Assembly (NCBI GenBank): GCA_028023455.1
Contig: JAQFVV010007206.1
Coordinates: 1-64,000, forward strand
Direction of reading: 5' to 3'
From: Epiperipatus broadwayi
Lineage: Eukaryota > Onychophora > Udeonychophora > Euonychophora > Peripatidae
Length of the DNA stretch: 64,000 nt
Part shown: positions 11,780-28,497 of the stretch, in pieces
Layout of the letters: the number at the start of each line of letters is the position of its first letter
Position numbering within the stretch: position 1 is the stretch's first letter
The notes under the pieces: generated by a model
The model's input: the letters and a program-made list of their open reading frames with translations, nothing else
The model's database searches: none
What the model was told of the DNA's origin: nothing
Program-made: the position numbers and the translations under genes

Positions 11780-12645
11780 TTACAAACAATCCTTAAATCC
11801 GCAGAAGTACTTTCGGTTAATATGGCGGAATACCCCGTTAGCTGGCTATAGCCATGGATATTAATCTTCAATTTCATATAGACATTTATTTAAAAAAAAT
11901 GTAGTTTTATTCTAGTGGATTTTATATATATAACAAAATAAAATGTTCACTAATATTAATAATACAATAACGAAACTTACATATATTTCAAACAACGGTA
12001 AACAACTTATAATATAAATAAAAACTCATAGAGAAATATTTTTAATTATATTCATAATCATTATCAACTGAATTTTCAAAATGGAATTATCTATAACTAA
12101 CCGGAAGCACATGTCGATTTAAATATCCCACAATTCATTAATTGTAACATTTGCCGACTGTCTATATATTATCGTATTTTTATATCTACTAATAAAAACT
12201 GCCTCTTTCATTTTTCTTTTTTCATTATCTCTCTCTCTTGACCTAAATTTTTTATCTTTTTTATATCAAAATCAAATTTAAAATCGCAATTCCTATCATG
12301 ACCATAAAAAATAGATTCAGTATATAACTTCACTTCATTATTACTATCACAGTACATTTTTTAAAACTCTTGTATACAACAATTTATGCTCTTTAATTTT
12401 TTTCTCCATATTACATCTTGATTCCACCACATATGATAAGTTACACCCACAAAAAATTCTATAAATTTACTTTATTCTCATTATTTTTTTCTAAATTATC
12501 TTTTGAATCATTAACCATTCTATTTCAATTACCGATCCATAAAATGAAGCATTATATATTTTATCATAAACTTTTATAATAAATTTTACTTTATTATTAT
12601 AAAAAAGGCACATAAATCCACTTCTTACTCTCAATTTCTTCATCA
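11780..12645 (-). mobile_element. Penelope-like element, 3' part with GIY-YIG endonuclease remnant
   Basis: Read on the minus strand, about 12,640 to 12,090 encodes, with frameshifts, a decayed GIY-YIG-type endonuclease tail: ESRCNMEKKIKEHK, then a CDFKFDFDIKKIKN block, then RQSANVTINELWDI before a stop. These align block by block with the clearer PLE at 49.7-50.1 kb. The terminal motif GCAGAAGTACTTTCGGTTAA shared by several copies in this window is at 11,801-11,820 in the opposite sense, followed by a piece of the second PLE 3' family (GCTGGCTATAGCC... to about 11,925). It faces a plus-strand partner at 12,690-13,070. Confidence 0.7.
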
Positions 12646-12689
12646 TTAACATTTCTATTAATTTTCTTATTATATTGATAAATCATCTG

Positions 12690-13070
12690 ATAATGAAGCA
12701 AAGTTATATGTTGAATATGTTTTTTTATAATCAGGATAGGAATTGTAATTTTAAATTTGATTTTGATATAAAAATTTCAAGTCAAGAGGGAGATAGTGAT
12801 AAAAGAAAAATGAAAAAGGCTGTTTTATTAGTAGATATAAAAATAAGATAATAAATAGACAGTCAGCAAATGTTAGGATTAATGAATTGTGGGATATTTA
12901 AATCAACACGTGGTTCTGGTTGGTAATAGATAATTCCATTTTAAGGTTGATTTCATAATGATTATGAATATAATCGAAAATATTTCTCTATGAGTTTTTA
13001 TTTATATTATATTATAAATTGTTTACCGTTAGTTGGAAGATATATTTAAGTTTCCGTTACAAACTAACCA
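12690..13070 (+). mobile_element. Penelope-like element 3' end, inverted partner of the previous copy
   Basis: The plus-strand sequence AGGAATTGTAATTTTAAATT through ATGAGTTTTTATTTATATTA to GTTTACCGTTAGTTGGAAG is the inverted counterpart of about 11,970-12,310. It encodes the same GIY-YIG C-terminal remnant ending in a RQSANVRINELWDI-like block. Arms are about 350 bp with many substitutions and small indels. The gene-like frame is broken. Confidence 0.7.
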
Positions 13071-13234
13071 TGATTTTTTGTTTATGAATCTATATATTTA
13101 AGATATATTTAACTTCAGAGAATGAATTTTAACATAAATGTATGTGGATTTTAGTGATTTTCTATAAATATTACAATTTAGAGAAAACATATTTGAAAAT
13201 TATCGATCTAATATTCCATTTTAAACTAACTTAC

Positions 13235-13512
13235 AATAACGTTTCACTCCCCAACCATGCATGTATGCAGATATTTCGCTTATTTCTTCATCTCCAAATA
13301 AACAAATGGGTTGTACTGTATCAGAAAATTCAAGTTTATGTTTTAATTTAATGAGAGCGATATCATAATTTATAAAATCACTGTAATTAACGCCAGGGAA
13401 ACTTTCATGTATAAAAACTTTTTCCGCTTGTTGTTCTAAAGGAACGAATACTACATCACTGGTCTCGGTAATGTTCACTTTTCCGCTCACGATTCTGCTA
13501 AACTCAGTAATG
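13235..13512 (-). CDS. Trypsin-like serine protease, exon with catalytic Asp
   Basis: This is an internal exon of an S1-family (chymotrypsin fold) serine protease. On the minus strand the acceptor TTTATGTTTAG precedes 13,512 and the donor GTAAGT starts at 13,234. The exon has 278 nt. Its first base completes the Asp codon left open by the His exon at 23,883-23,971, and one base carries over at its end. The encoded segment starts ITEFSRIVSGKVN and contains NYDIALIKLKHKL, whose Asp fits the catalytic position (102 in chymotrypsin numbering). TVQPICLF follows, with the Cys that usually bonds to the activation-peptide chain, and then MHGWGVKR, the conserved GWG. The catalytic Ser exon was not found to the left and should lie beyond position 1. 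Confidence 0.85.
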
Positions 13513-13534
13513 CTAAACATAAATAAAATATGCA

Positions 13535-13717
13535 AAGATTATTCAAAATCATAATAAGTACAAAAAATTTTCAAAATTATTTCAAAAATGCACTTTTCTT
13601 AATTAACTAAACATGGCTAAATATAGGTCTTTAACAGCATCTATTATTTCTTCATATGTTTATTTTAAAAATGATCTATTGATATAGTAATCTAAATATC
13701 TTTTGATTAATTAGTTA

Positions 13718-13777
<60 letters not shown>

Positions 13778-14029
13778 TTTTGTACTGTTATCCTGTACAA
13801 TATACATCAACGTTAAAGAGGGAATTGAAGATTGTTGGAAAATAATATGTATACATTAATAAAAAAAAAAGAATGTCATTACGATTCAATATCATATTCT
13901 AGTTATAATTATTAAATATGTTCATTCTACCACCCACAGAAATAAAGATATACCTTTAATTAAAAAATATAAATTAAAAGTATATATAATTCCCTCTCAA
14001 TAGGAAAAGGAATTTCTTTTCTATAAAGC
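13535..14029. other. Intron sequence with a (TA)n tract; nothing else seen
   Basis: Upstream intron of the protease exon. It contains a (TA)n tract at about 13,726-13,774 and no supported gene. Confidence 0.6.
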
Positions 14030-15300
14030 CAACTTTTCTTTTAATTAGAGATTTCCTTAAATCTGCAGAAGTACTTTTGGTTAATTTCTTAAACCTGCTT
14101 CAACTGCCATTAAATTCAAAAACAAAAGTGGAAGCAAATATAATCAATTCAAATTCCATGAATCTCGTATTTTAATGTTAGCAACTTGTCGATTTATTAA
14201 ATGCATTTTATTCATGTTTATAAAAATTGCCTCTTTAATTTTTTTTTACTATGGTTTCTCTCTTCTTGAAAAATTTTCACATTTTCAAAATCAAATTTAA
14301 ATTTATATTTACATGTTTTTTTCACGATGAAAGAACAATGAAGGAGATATTAAATCATCATTATTTTTTTACTTTTTACATTCTTATATAACAATTTATG
14401 ATCCTTCAATCTCTTCTCAATGCTGCACCTAGATTCACCTATTTATGATAGCATATAATCACAAAAAAATTGATATATGACATTACTTTTCTGCTTGACA
14501 AATATGACATCCTTAGAATTATTGACTAATTTATTAATATTGTTTGGAATGTAGAATGAAACATTAAACACGTTCTTATATATATATCCTTAGAAAATTT
14601 TACTTGTGGATTTGAAATAAATGGAACTGATATCCATTGTTTACTATTAATCTTCATTTCCTTTAAATCATTATAACTTTTTTTTTAAATTGACATAAAG
14701 TATTGTTCATTTGTTCCATTTTATAACCAACAGTAAGCGGTTCTTTGTCAAATATTTCAATATTTTTCAGTTTATCACTTTGGTAATGACATAATTTTTC
14801 ATTTCAAAACAAAAAAAAAAATCTAAAACTTGCCATCTTATGCCTCATTGGTACTTTTGATTTACACATTATATATCTTCTTTTTTGCAATGGCTTAATT
14901 ATTAATTTATAATTTAATATACTGTTATCTCTTGTAATAATTAAATCTAATTTTTTTAATATTTTTGACCTGTTTCTTTTCAATAGTCCATTTCAAGCCA
15001 TTCAACTTATTTAATTCATCTACAAGCAAATTTATACTATTAGTATTTTCACAAACAATAACACCATCTACATATCTTTTGTAAATTTTATTATCTCCAA
15101 AAGTACACATATTTAAAATACTACTCACATATGTAGATAAAACAAAATTACAAAATTGTGCAACTACAGGTAGACCTGTAGGCCAACCTTTAGCCATTTT
15201 ATAATATTGACCTTTAAAAGATGCAACAATGTTATCATTAAAAATCTTTAAAGAATATATATGGACACTGAAAGATTGCAACTTGACCACAGATAATAAA
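14030..15300 (-). mobile_element. Penelope-like element, 5'-truncated, RT core to 3' end
   Basis: The copy runs from the middle of the reverse transcriptase to the terminal motif (GCAGAAGTACTTTTGGTTAA near 14,060). Downstream of the RT on the minus strand are a thumb/linker region, matching the Q-SDKL-NIE-F-KE block of the 49.4-kb copy, and a GIY-YIG tail with ESRCSIEKRLKDHK-like and FKFDFENVK-like remnants. The sequence TATCCTTAGAAAATTTTACTTGTGGATTTGAAAT is also shared with 49.5-49.6 kb, so both copies belong to one subfamily. Confidence 0.8.
14925..15290 (-). pseudogene. PLE reverse transcriptase fragment, palm motifs
   Basis: The 121-codon open frame encodes the palm of a Penelope-type reverse transcriptase. 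GWPTGLPVVAQFCNF (residues 35-49) fits motif B. YKRYVDGVIVCENT (about 70-83) fits the RYVDD catalytic motif C but has Gly in place of the second Asp. ELNKLNGLKWTIEKK (about 93-107) fits the following motif D region. There is no upstream motif A, so the copy is 5'-truncated. The Gly substitution and truncation indicate an inactive enzyme. An upstream Met is not meaningful in this context. Confidence 0.75.
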
Positions 15301-16965
15301 ATAGTGATACAATGAAGTTTAAATAAAACTCTTTAAATAAGAAATAAATATGTCCATGTAATGCAGACTAATAAATAGTCAATTATAACATTACAAACTG
15401 CAATACTTTTAAATTGCTCATTTATTATTTAAATAATAAGTGAAATAATGCTTAAAGCTAAATGGGATAATTTTTTTTTTTTTACAGATGTATGTCATCA
15501 TTGAAATGGTATCATTTTGCCATCATCCTGTTTCATCTACTATGTTCCATAGTAATATCTTTCCCTAATTCAAACTCATCCCAGTCTACATATATAGACC
15601 TCTAGGAATTTATTTTTAATTGTAATAGTGTATATTTATATGTATGTGCATGTAATTGTATATGTGCACACATCCAACAGCCACATTAATGTTTGTATGT
15701 GTGTAACACATATGCATTTATAAATTTGAAATTTAATAAAGCGATATAATTTTAATTAAGTGAGCAAACATTGTTATATGTGTGTAATTACCTACATATA
15801 TATGTGGAAGCAGGTGTAATGTAATAGATTTAAAAGCATTACAACTCTTTTAAATTAATTTAAATTTGCATTATCATTAGTTAAAAATTCTTTATTTAAA
15901 GACTTTCATATATAACTTTCAATTGAAGGGTAGTGATTTATCAACCTAAACAGTTTTTTTTTTTAAAAGTTATCTGTTGTTATAAACAAATATAATTCTT
16001 TTAAAACCAGCTGCAAATAAGTAATCAAACTTGTAGTGAAAAAATAAATAATCTTTTAACAAAATAAGAACTAAAAACATGGAGTAACCTGTTGACCATT
16101 ACTGTTTTTACCAAGAAATGATAAATGTTTTCATTTTATGAATTTTTAATTACTGGAAAATTTTTTTGTAAAAAATTGTAAACAGGCCACTTGGAATACC
16201 AATTTCTCTGGCATAAATAACTTTGAATTTTTTGTAGAGAGGTTCACTCATTAAATTTTTACCAAGAAAACATTTGGGTAATTGCAAACAGTGACTCTTT
16301 TTGCAGAAATTGGTGTATGTTCAATCCATATTTAAAGCCCCACAGCATGTCAGAAAACATCTGAAACAGTTCAGTTCAGCTGAGAATGATGATGATCAAC
16401 TACAGGAGCCTCAAGAGTGAAGATGTGGTAACAAATTTTCCGCACAGAGAATTTTAAAATAACTTTAAGAACTTTATAAATGAATGTCTAGAACACTAAG
16501 CTAATCTATAAACATGCACAAAACTTTTAAATCTAAATTGTAATATTGTTTTCATAAACTACAAGTTAAATTCAATCTGTAAATTATAATTTAACTTTTA
16601 AGACTAAAATAAATGTTTTAAATAATTAAACTGATTTAATCTATAAAATATGAATTGAAATTATTCCAAAATTAATATCTGTAAACTTGCCTATTAATGT
16701 AAAATATAAAATTTTAACTACTTGTTAATAATAACTTTTTTCAGTAATTATTCTATATTTAAATGTGTGGTCATGCCTTTCTTATTTATTTTATATTTAT
16801 TTCTTTTATAATTCATGCTTTGCCCAGTTCAGAATAGAAATTGATTTTGTGAATAAAGTTTGAGAGGAAGAGATGATTATACACTCTCCTAATTAAGTAA
16901 TGTTACTCTCAGTGCTCACACTCAATTCTCCACTCTGAAAACCTAAATATATTTGATAAGCTAGT
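15301..16965. other. Intron sequence without recognised genes
   Basis: AT-rich DNA with short homopolymers. I see no supported coding frame, tRNA or transposon end. A slightly more GC-rich stretch at 16,320-16,440 does not translate into a recognisable protein. Confidence 0.5.
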
Positions 16966-16971
16966 ATGTTT

Positions 16972-18315
<1,344 letters not shown>

Positions 18316-18390
<75 letters not shown>
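18316..18390. repeat. (ATT)n microsatellite
   Basis: Trinucleotide array directly continuing the right end of the 330-bp inverted array. Confidence 0.95.
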
Positions 18391-19769
<1,379 letters not shown>

Positions 19770-20175
19770 ACTCTGGATTTTATTGTGGAATGTACAAATA
19801 TGACTGTTATATCATATATCAGTGAATTTAGATGCAATATTAAAAACAATTGTAAAAATAATAATGATTTATTGATTGCTTCAGTTTCCTTTGATCATGA
19901 AAATACATGCAAATATAAATTTAACTTTCATATTGAAGGTATTAAGATTCTATTTGACGAGAGAAACCATAATAAAAAAAAATTAGGAGGCAATTTTAAT
20001 AAATATGAATAAAATTATCTTAATTATCAGACAAGCTGCTAACATTAAAATTTGGGATTCATGGGATTTGAATTGATGACATTTGCTTCCATTTTTTTTT
20101 TTAATTTAATGACAGTTGAGGCAGTTTAGAAATTAACTGAAAGTACTTCTGTGGATTGAAAAAACTGTATTTAAT
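19770..20175 (+). mobile_element. Penelope-like element, GIY-YIG tail fragment
   Basis: The frame at 19,785-20,012 encodes SYISEFRCNIKNN, corresponding to the 'YIGETRC-I-KR' block of GIY-YIG PLEs with decayed residues. It continues with SFDHENTCKYKFNF and IKILFDERNHNKKK, colinear with 49,880-49,980. The terminal motif AACTGAAAGTACTTCTGTGG is at about 20,138-20,157. Only the endonuclease end is present, so this is a 5'-truncated insertion. It lies in the His-Asp intron on the strand opposite to the protease. Confidence 0.75.
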
Positions 20176-20819
20176 AATTAATTACTGTTATATTTATTAT
20201 TTTTTATTGTTACTTCAATAGTTTTTTTAAGTAACATACATTTGATTTTTATAAAATTATTTAAAACCATGTATTTTGGGTTGGGAAGGCAATATTGCCA
20301 TAAATATTATATCTGGTAAATGTGATTATGACAATGAAAAATACCATAAATATAGATCTGTTTAAAATTTTCGTTTGGCATAGAATTTGAATCCTAGAAC
20401 CAATGTTCATACTATTTTTATTCAAAGCATTTGCCAATTTGTTGTATTTGTTTTAACAATTTAAAGTGTAATAACACCAAACATTTATAATAGAATAGTT
20501 TGTTGTTATAGAGACATAATGAATAAATGTTTTTCTCCATAAATTAAAAGTTTCCATTTGTACTAATTTTTAAGTAGAATCAAATCGTTTTATTTGTTTT
20601 CGATTTATTACTATGATTTACAGTTAGAAATGTTTCTATTTTTTCAAGAAAAAGATAATTGATACTTAGTTGACAGAATACTGTTATCATTGTATGTCGA
20701 GAAATATAAGTAGTTGTAAAAATCCAAACATAAACAAAGAGTGTATTTGTATTAGTCCGAAATATTACAAATTTAACATGAAAGTCAATCATCTAATGTG
20801 TCTTTATCCAAATGCAAAA

Positions 20820-21180
20820 AGGTAGAAATTAATATTTTCAAAAGTTAAAGATCAAATGTGCCATCAATTTTGATAATTACTACAATTAAGTGAAGAAGAA
20901 TATGACATGATTAAAATGTCTTTACACTTACTAAAAGAAATTAAAGAATTAGACCAAAAAATTTCTCAGAATTGGATGTTCAACCAGACCTGGTGTCTAA
21001 TAAACCTAAAACAAAGTGTAATACTGATGATGAAAAGAATATAAAGTTGTAAATCCACAGATACTGAGAAAATTTGAATGAACCATTTACCTAAAACATT
21101 CTAGATAAACTTTTAATGGAAGAGATTCAAGAACTAGAAAATGCCATTATAAAGTTATTCACCTAATTGATGAATAATAG
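20820..21180 (+). pseudogene. Possible decayed coding fragment of unknown origin
   Basis: A run reading LSEEEYDMIKMSLHLLKEIK (about 20,893-20,952) is followed, after an apparent one-base shift, by LDVQPDLVSNKPKTKCNTDD. Later comes a broken NEPFT...LMEEIQELENAIIKLF stretch. The composition is acidic and helical, unlike random translation of this AT-rich intron. No family is recognised and there are stops and shifts, so it may be a processed pseudogene or transposon debris. Confidence 0.3.
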
Positions 21181-23882
21181 GAAAGGGATTTCATTTGATT
21201 AACGGATCAGTTTTAATCAATGACCCAATAAATATATTGAGACTGCTTTAATAATGCTTAATGGTAACCGATTTGTCTACTGTAAAGAATCTATGATATA
21301 TTTCGTGTAATTTTCAGTCTTACGTATTCTATGAAAACCTGCTTTTAAGTAATTTTTATCAATGTAACCCCTATATTGTTTTGGCTAACCTCATGATGTA
21401 TAAGTAAAGTGCATGGTTTTCATCTATGGTTCATAATAATTAATCTCTCGATATTTAAAATGTTAAATTAATACACACAGAAACATTGGAAATGCTCTTC
21501 ATTAGATATGATAAAGCTCTATAGAATAAATGCCCAAATATGGTTTTAATCGTTGTCCACATGTTCATAAATTAAACAAACATATGTGTTTGAATTGACT
21601 AACACCATCACATATGTGATATACATGAGCAGATTAATGTAAATGGGCCACTACTATGATTTCTGGAATGGGAAGTTATATGTCTTCAATTTCTGGTGAT
21701 AACTAATGTCTTAATGTAATTGATATGGAATTAATTGTTTTTGTTTATATATACAAGTGTAACCTCTGATTTTGTTGACTGGTCTCCTTTGAGATTGATA
21801 TGTAAATGTCCTTCTTTTTGTAAATGATTCTTATGGTTTGTGAATAAAATTTTCTTTTGAAATATAAGAGGAATCCTATATCAATTATTTTTTTAGCCAT
21901 GATATATTTTAGATGAAAGTTAATAGACAAAAAATATTGAATTAGAATTAGACAAGTTTTTTTTCTAAAATTGAAAAGAGGTTTCTGCGGCAGATAAACA
22001 TTAATTTGTGCATCCACCATCTTACAATACAGTTTATCTATCAAAAAAGAAGTTCGTTGAAAATAGAAGTTAAAAATTGCCACATGGTTATATAGTATAA
22101 GGATATAATGAAATTATTCTAACTCAATTTTAGAGATAACACCTCTCAAAAATATTGTATCATTATAGTCAATATCTTGTGAGTAAATAGTAAAGAAATG
22201 TAGAATTTAATCATAATGACTATAATGATTAAGACTGTAACAAGTCTTTCCACATCGTTTTTTCATCTAGTGTAATCCATAATAACCAAGTGATTCCAGA
22301 AGGTTTTTGCATCAAAATCCTGCACAAGCCCTTGAACAGCCATTGATTACTATGGTTTCCACTGAGTGATGCTATTGTATGAAAAATAGTGCTACTGTTT
22401 TAATTGCTTGTAGAACCATAGTAAATGGTGATCATATGTTAGTAGCAATGGTTCGAAATTCTTTTCAATCTATTTAAAAAAAATATAATTTTGTAAAATT
22501 GAAACAAGAACAAAAAGAAGTATGAAAAATTTCAAATCCATTATCCATATCAATAGTTTATTTTCTTCTTATTATCTGAATAATTGGCAGTGTATATTAA
22601 AATACTAAAATATCTTCTTCCAAATGCCTTTCTTACCTAAATGTGATCTTTTCTGTATATTAAATTGAATATAATAACATAAAATTGTACACTTAATTAA
22701 TGTATAGTTACATGACACCGATTTCATAATTTGTTGGCATAAGCATTTTAATAATTATTTAACCCTTTATTCTGGAGCAGTATAAACAAACAAGAATTAC
22801 ATAACAACTTTATCTTTAGCAAAGGTAATTATTTGGAGTGAAATGACATTATTATTTATAACATTAAGAGCTTATCAAGTGTAATACATATTTATGTTTA
22901 TAATATTTCCAACTAAACACTGATTTTTACTACAGACAAAGAATAGGAGTACAATGTTTTAATATTTTTCTACTAGAAAAAACCTATTGGAGATTCAATG
23001 TTAGTATTAAATCCTAAGTTGTTGTTTTTTTTTTGAAAAAAGGAGCTTATTGCTGCTGACCCATTATGCATGTCACATCTTAGAAAATCGATTATTAGAA
23101 AATCACTGTAGACCCATTATATTATCCGCCATTGAAAAACTTAAGAAAATACATTCATTGAATGGAAAAAAGTACTTTAAATTGGAGTGTGTAAATTACT
23201 ACAGATTTTAACTATTGGATTATTTAAAAGTCACTCCTCATCATAATTAAAGTTACTACAAAGATTATATGCTCGTTATAATAATTACATACAAGTAGTT
23301 TATTAACAAACCAATTTCTCAACAATATTGACAAAATCATTGATTCTCAATCATATTAGTTTTTATCAGTTGGCCTATTACACGAATCATTTCTTAATGG
23401 AAATAATAGTTGCGATAGGATTTACATTTTATTATAATAGTTTTCAATTTGTAGTCATAAGGCAGTTACACCAAAACAATTGATACTACTAAAGTTAGTG
23501 TATTTCAATTATATATCTGTTTTACCGAAACCCCTTTTTCAAAAGAGTCATTTGAGATAATTTTGAAAAAAAAAAGTTTGTTTTGTGTCACATTCAGAAA
23601 CATAATAAATATACAAAACATTAAAAATTAAATTATGTGATATGTAAAAGCAGAATTAGATAAAATATTGTTTTAAAAATATATCTGAAATATCTGAGCA
23701 AATTTTCCAGTGCGCATATAATACTTACTAACTTTTGCATAATCAAACATGCTGAAGATTTTTCAATCACCGATGAAAAACCCCAATGTGTAACTCATTA
23801 CGAAAATGACTAAAATATTAATCAATAAAATGTTTATTAAATAATATATACCTACTGTCCTTCAAAATATTCTGAAACTTAC
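21181..23882. other. Intron sequence without recognised genes
   Basis: Long AT-rich stretch of the protease intron. A 112-codon minus-strand frame at 21,745-22,083 shows no family motif. I see no supported feature. Confidence 0.5.
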
Positions 23883-23971
23883 TCTTCAGCACAATGGGCT
23901 GCTGTAAGGATCCATTGTTCATTAATGATTGCACCTCCACATGAATGATAACCTTCTGGTTGTAAAGATAC
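23883..23971 (-). CDS. Trypsin-like serine protease, exon with catalytic His
   Basis: A short internal exon of 89 nt. On the minus strand the acceptor TTTTATTTGTAG ends at 23,972 and the donor GTAAGT begins at 23,882. It starts in phase with the exon at 38,375-38,520 and ends two bases into a codon that the exon at 13,235-13,512 completes as Asp. It encodes [20 protein letters not shown] followed by ILTAAHCAE. The Cys of CGG and the Cys of AAHC fit the 42-58 disulfide, and the His in TAAHC is the catalytic His57. The exon is too short to be picked up as an open frame. Motif and splice phase agree independently, so confidence is high. Confidence 0.92.
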
Positions 23972-23974
23972 CTA

Positions 23975-25139
23975 CAAATAAAATTTAATATATGTCAACC
24001 ACTATATGAATAGTAGGGAAGATTTAACTTCAAACATAAAATATTACAATTTATGTTAATTAGTGAAACATTTTTAATAATCGAAAACTGATAAGCTTTT
24101 TTAGTATTTACTTTTTGGAAAGAGTTGAGTGCTTTCTGTGTAGTACACCTGTTTCATAGAGCTGATTTAATTGGTTGTTAACTTAAATGAGAATTTTGAT
24201 TGAAGGCCAAAATAATTATCTAGGGCCAATTCATAATGCAAATTCTAAAAAAATATTGTTATTATACCTATTATTAATTTAATGCTTTATATTGTAAAAA
24301 AGCATCGATGGGTTGATCACTAAAATACATCGCAGGTTTTATGAATACACAGTTGTTGTTTTAATTGTGAGTTTAGCCTAACTCAGAAATATATTATTCA
24401 CATGACCTAATAATTTTATATAACATAGCAGTCGAATAATTTTAAAAGCAGGATAGGTTTGTGTGAATAATGTATTTATTGTAATTATGTATAAACATAA
24501 TAAGAAAACTAAATTATTGTCTTTATTTCTAAAATAAAATAAAAATGTTATTGCGACAGCTGAGTCACAGTTGGTGGTGAAGGCTGGCATTATGGTTGTG
24601 TATGCCTGCGTGCAGAAATAAATTATGTCATTCTCAAACTAATATCATTTTTATCCTACCACGATAAAAATAAAATTTTCTTAAATAAAATATCAAAGTT
24701 TACACATATCTAATTAGTTATGAACTAATTGACAATTTCTTCAATTTTACTAGTTATATTTCTATAATTTAATTTTAAAAATAATTTCAATTATTATTAA
24801 AATCAACAATACCAATAGGTTAATAATTTGATAAAAATTTAAATAGTTTAAAATTGTTATTTTTTTAGGACAAATCCACATACGTTCAATATATATATAT
24901 ATTAAAGATGCAAATTTTTGGATAAGTATTACTAAATCAAGTGAATCACTTGGTTTATGGTCAATTGAAATTATCGTCAATGCAGGGAATGTATCTTGTA
25001 ACGACATACGTCATAAATGAATTTTAAGAATTTTTAATTTTAAAAATGAACTTTCACTACTAGTTACTGATACAATCAGAATCAAAAAAGTATATAGTAC
25101 AATTACAAGAGAATGACCAAATGTACTTTTATAAAATAA
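23975..25139. other. Intron sequence without recognised genes
   Basis: AT-rich DNA with small open frames on the minus strand that show no motif. No supported feature. Confidence 0.5.
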
Positions 25140-25530
25140 TAATATAATTATAAACGATTTAAACTCAGACTTTCAAGCTATATACATCTATCCACTCGAT
25201 CATGTACAACTGATAGACATGACTACGTGCATCTGAAAAATATAAATGATCTCTAATATCATATTTTATGTTGAACCAGCACTGATCAATTTCCAACTTC
25301 TCCATCCTTCAAATGTGATACGGGAATTCTCAAAGCATTGGTTGATGCTAATCTTATTGTCATACTTATTTTGACCTTAAGTGATTCTGACTCTTCATAG
25401 ATAGGATTTTAATGTGTCCACTTAAATTCATAGAAGAGGAATGGGATAAATAAAATATGAATATATAATACATAAATGCAAGTATAATGTCTATACTGAA
25501 CATAATGTAATTAGATGGGATTTGAATTCA
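25140..25530 (-). repeat. Dispersed repeat of the GTGCTGG-motif family
   Basis: On the minus strand the sequence contains AGTGCTGGTTCAACATAAAA (about 25,270-25,289). The complement of ACTCAGACTTTCAAGCTATA is at about 25,165. Near 25,490-25,515 there is a TGTCTATACTGAACATAATG block. These pieces recur near 51.2 and 62.2-62.9 kb. Two partial copies seem to lie next to each other (25,140-25,440 and 25,480-25,640). Confidence 0.5.
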
Positions 25531-26237
25531 GATTTTCAAGCTAGCTACAAATATGCACTTTATTTCATACAACCAATACACATAGCCACATACATGTGAA
25601 AAAGCTAAATTCTCTACAATATTTGTATTTCACACTAAGCAAGGATTCATCAGTTGCCCAGATCATCATCTTCCATGCATATGTATAATCAGTGATCAGT
25701 TTATATTAAGGTAACAAATTTTCAAATTTAATGGAATGATTTGATGAAACCAGTTTTTTTTTTTTTTTTTGGGAAATATTTGTTAACAGTTGATATTTAA
25801 GTGCTTCTTCTCAAAATCGTTAAGATGATTATTTTAAAATATATGGTTTGATGATTTTTATACGAGATGAAACATCAGTGAGGCAGTTGAAAGATAAATG
25901 AAGTAAACAAATTTAGCTTATGTACCGATGCTGATTGATTTTTTATACATATTGAAGTTCTATAATATATCATCAGAAGTAACTAGTGGCAAGTAGCATT
26001 GGTTGTAATTAATAGTCATTTTTGAATAATTTCCCTATTTAATGCCTTTAAATGACATAATCCGTTGTCATGAATCTTTTCGAATATATAGCTTCATCGC
26101 TATGTTTTCAATATAAGTCCTATATTATTCAATGTAAAGACAAATGCACACACATGGATGTACCTATTATTTTGATTATGATATAAATTACTATTAATAT
26201 TAAATATTACTAAAATGTAAATATATTAAATATTATC

Positions 26238-27005
<768 letters not shown>

Positions 27006-27006
<1 letters not shown>

Positions 27007-28497
27007 ACTGCCCATGTCAAAATTATTTGAAAACATTTCCTTAAAAATAAATTATTAATTTAAATACAACAAATAACTCAGCCTGATAAAAAGTAAAAGC
27101 ATTAGAGTATTTATTAATGCTAATAACAAATGTATATTTAAAATGTTAATGTTATAGTGAAAAGTGCAATATGAGAAACACATTCACATTTAGGGTTGGT
27201 CTAAATAATGACACACAAATTGATACAGGATCTCAGCTATGAACTAATATTTATGTAATGAAATTGAATATGCTGCAAAATTAATGAATGTTACTAATGT
27301 AGATTAGAAAAATTTCAAAATATTTTAAAATGAATGTCAAAAATAGTGATTAATATATTTTACTTTAACTGCCCATGTGCCTTGCACACATTGCTTTATA
27401 GAGTGTGCCCCCCTGTTAAGAACCAAATGTGGTGGGAAACAATATATGCATTATAAACACTGGTGGCCATTAGATAATGACCATTCAAATTAATTAACTA
27501 CATTTCTGACCCTTTTTTCAGTGAAAGAAGTTTATTTGAATTAGAAACACTATCTAACTAATTATGACATTTTAGATTTCGTGAATATAGGAGGAAAAAT
27601 AAAATAACAAATGATTTATAAAGTGAACATGTACTTTTCAGTAAAAATATAAATGTTGAAACTAATGTTCAGATACAATTATTAGAATTATGAATGTAAT
27701 TGAGTAAAAACATTGATGATATTTGGGATATAATATCAAGATTACTTATTCAACTCAATGGAATATGTAATTAACATATAATCATTAATACAGTAAGTAT
27801 ACAAAATGTGAATGATCCCATCATAAAAACACATTACATTTGTTATGAAATATTGGGAGTATAAAATAAAAAAAATCATTAATAGATGGCAGTGAGTTAT
27901 TAATTTGTGGATATGGTGTCTGAAATGAGACGGATTATATATTTGTATATCCCCTTTCAGCATCAGGTTAACAGCTTTTTATAGCACACTCATTACCACA
28001 CCATTACTATTGCTTCAGCAAACTGTAAATTCATGGCTAATTAATTGGAACAATGATATACTATTTTACACCTTAGTATTTTTTATCTCTTATTTTAATC
28101 TTTATTTTTTCTCATTATTTTTTGTTCAGACCACCTTGGTTCATTAAGAAGTTCATTCAATTTACACTAATTTTCAATTTTAACACAAAAGGAAAGTGTT
28201 TTTTTTTTTACTTTTCCCTTACAAAAGATTAAATTAAAAAAAAAAAAAAAAAAACAAGTCTAAAATAAAATCACCAGATTTTATCAGTCGATATTGGCAT
28301 CTAATTATCTTATACTTTATTGTTTTTAAAAATATAACACAAAGCATGTTGAAGATTTCTAATATATTAGTAAAATTACATTTGGTCAAACAATAGTAAC
28401 CTGTCCTTGCCTTACTTTACCATATTGACATAGAAAATATCTGACAAACATAACAAAAATAGACTTGTTGGCTCATTCACAATTATTTTTAATCATT

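Noticed and set aside
1-13234. Catalytic-Ser exon (GDSGGP) of the protease
   Set aside because: I looked for a GDSGGP-type coding stretch with a suitable acceptor on the minus strand and found none; the exon is probably beyond the left edge.
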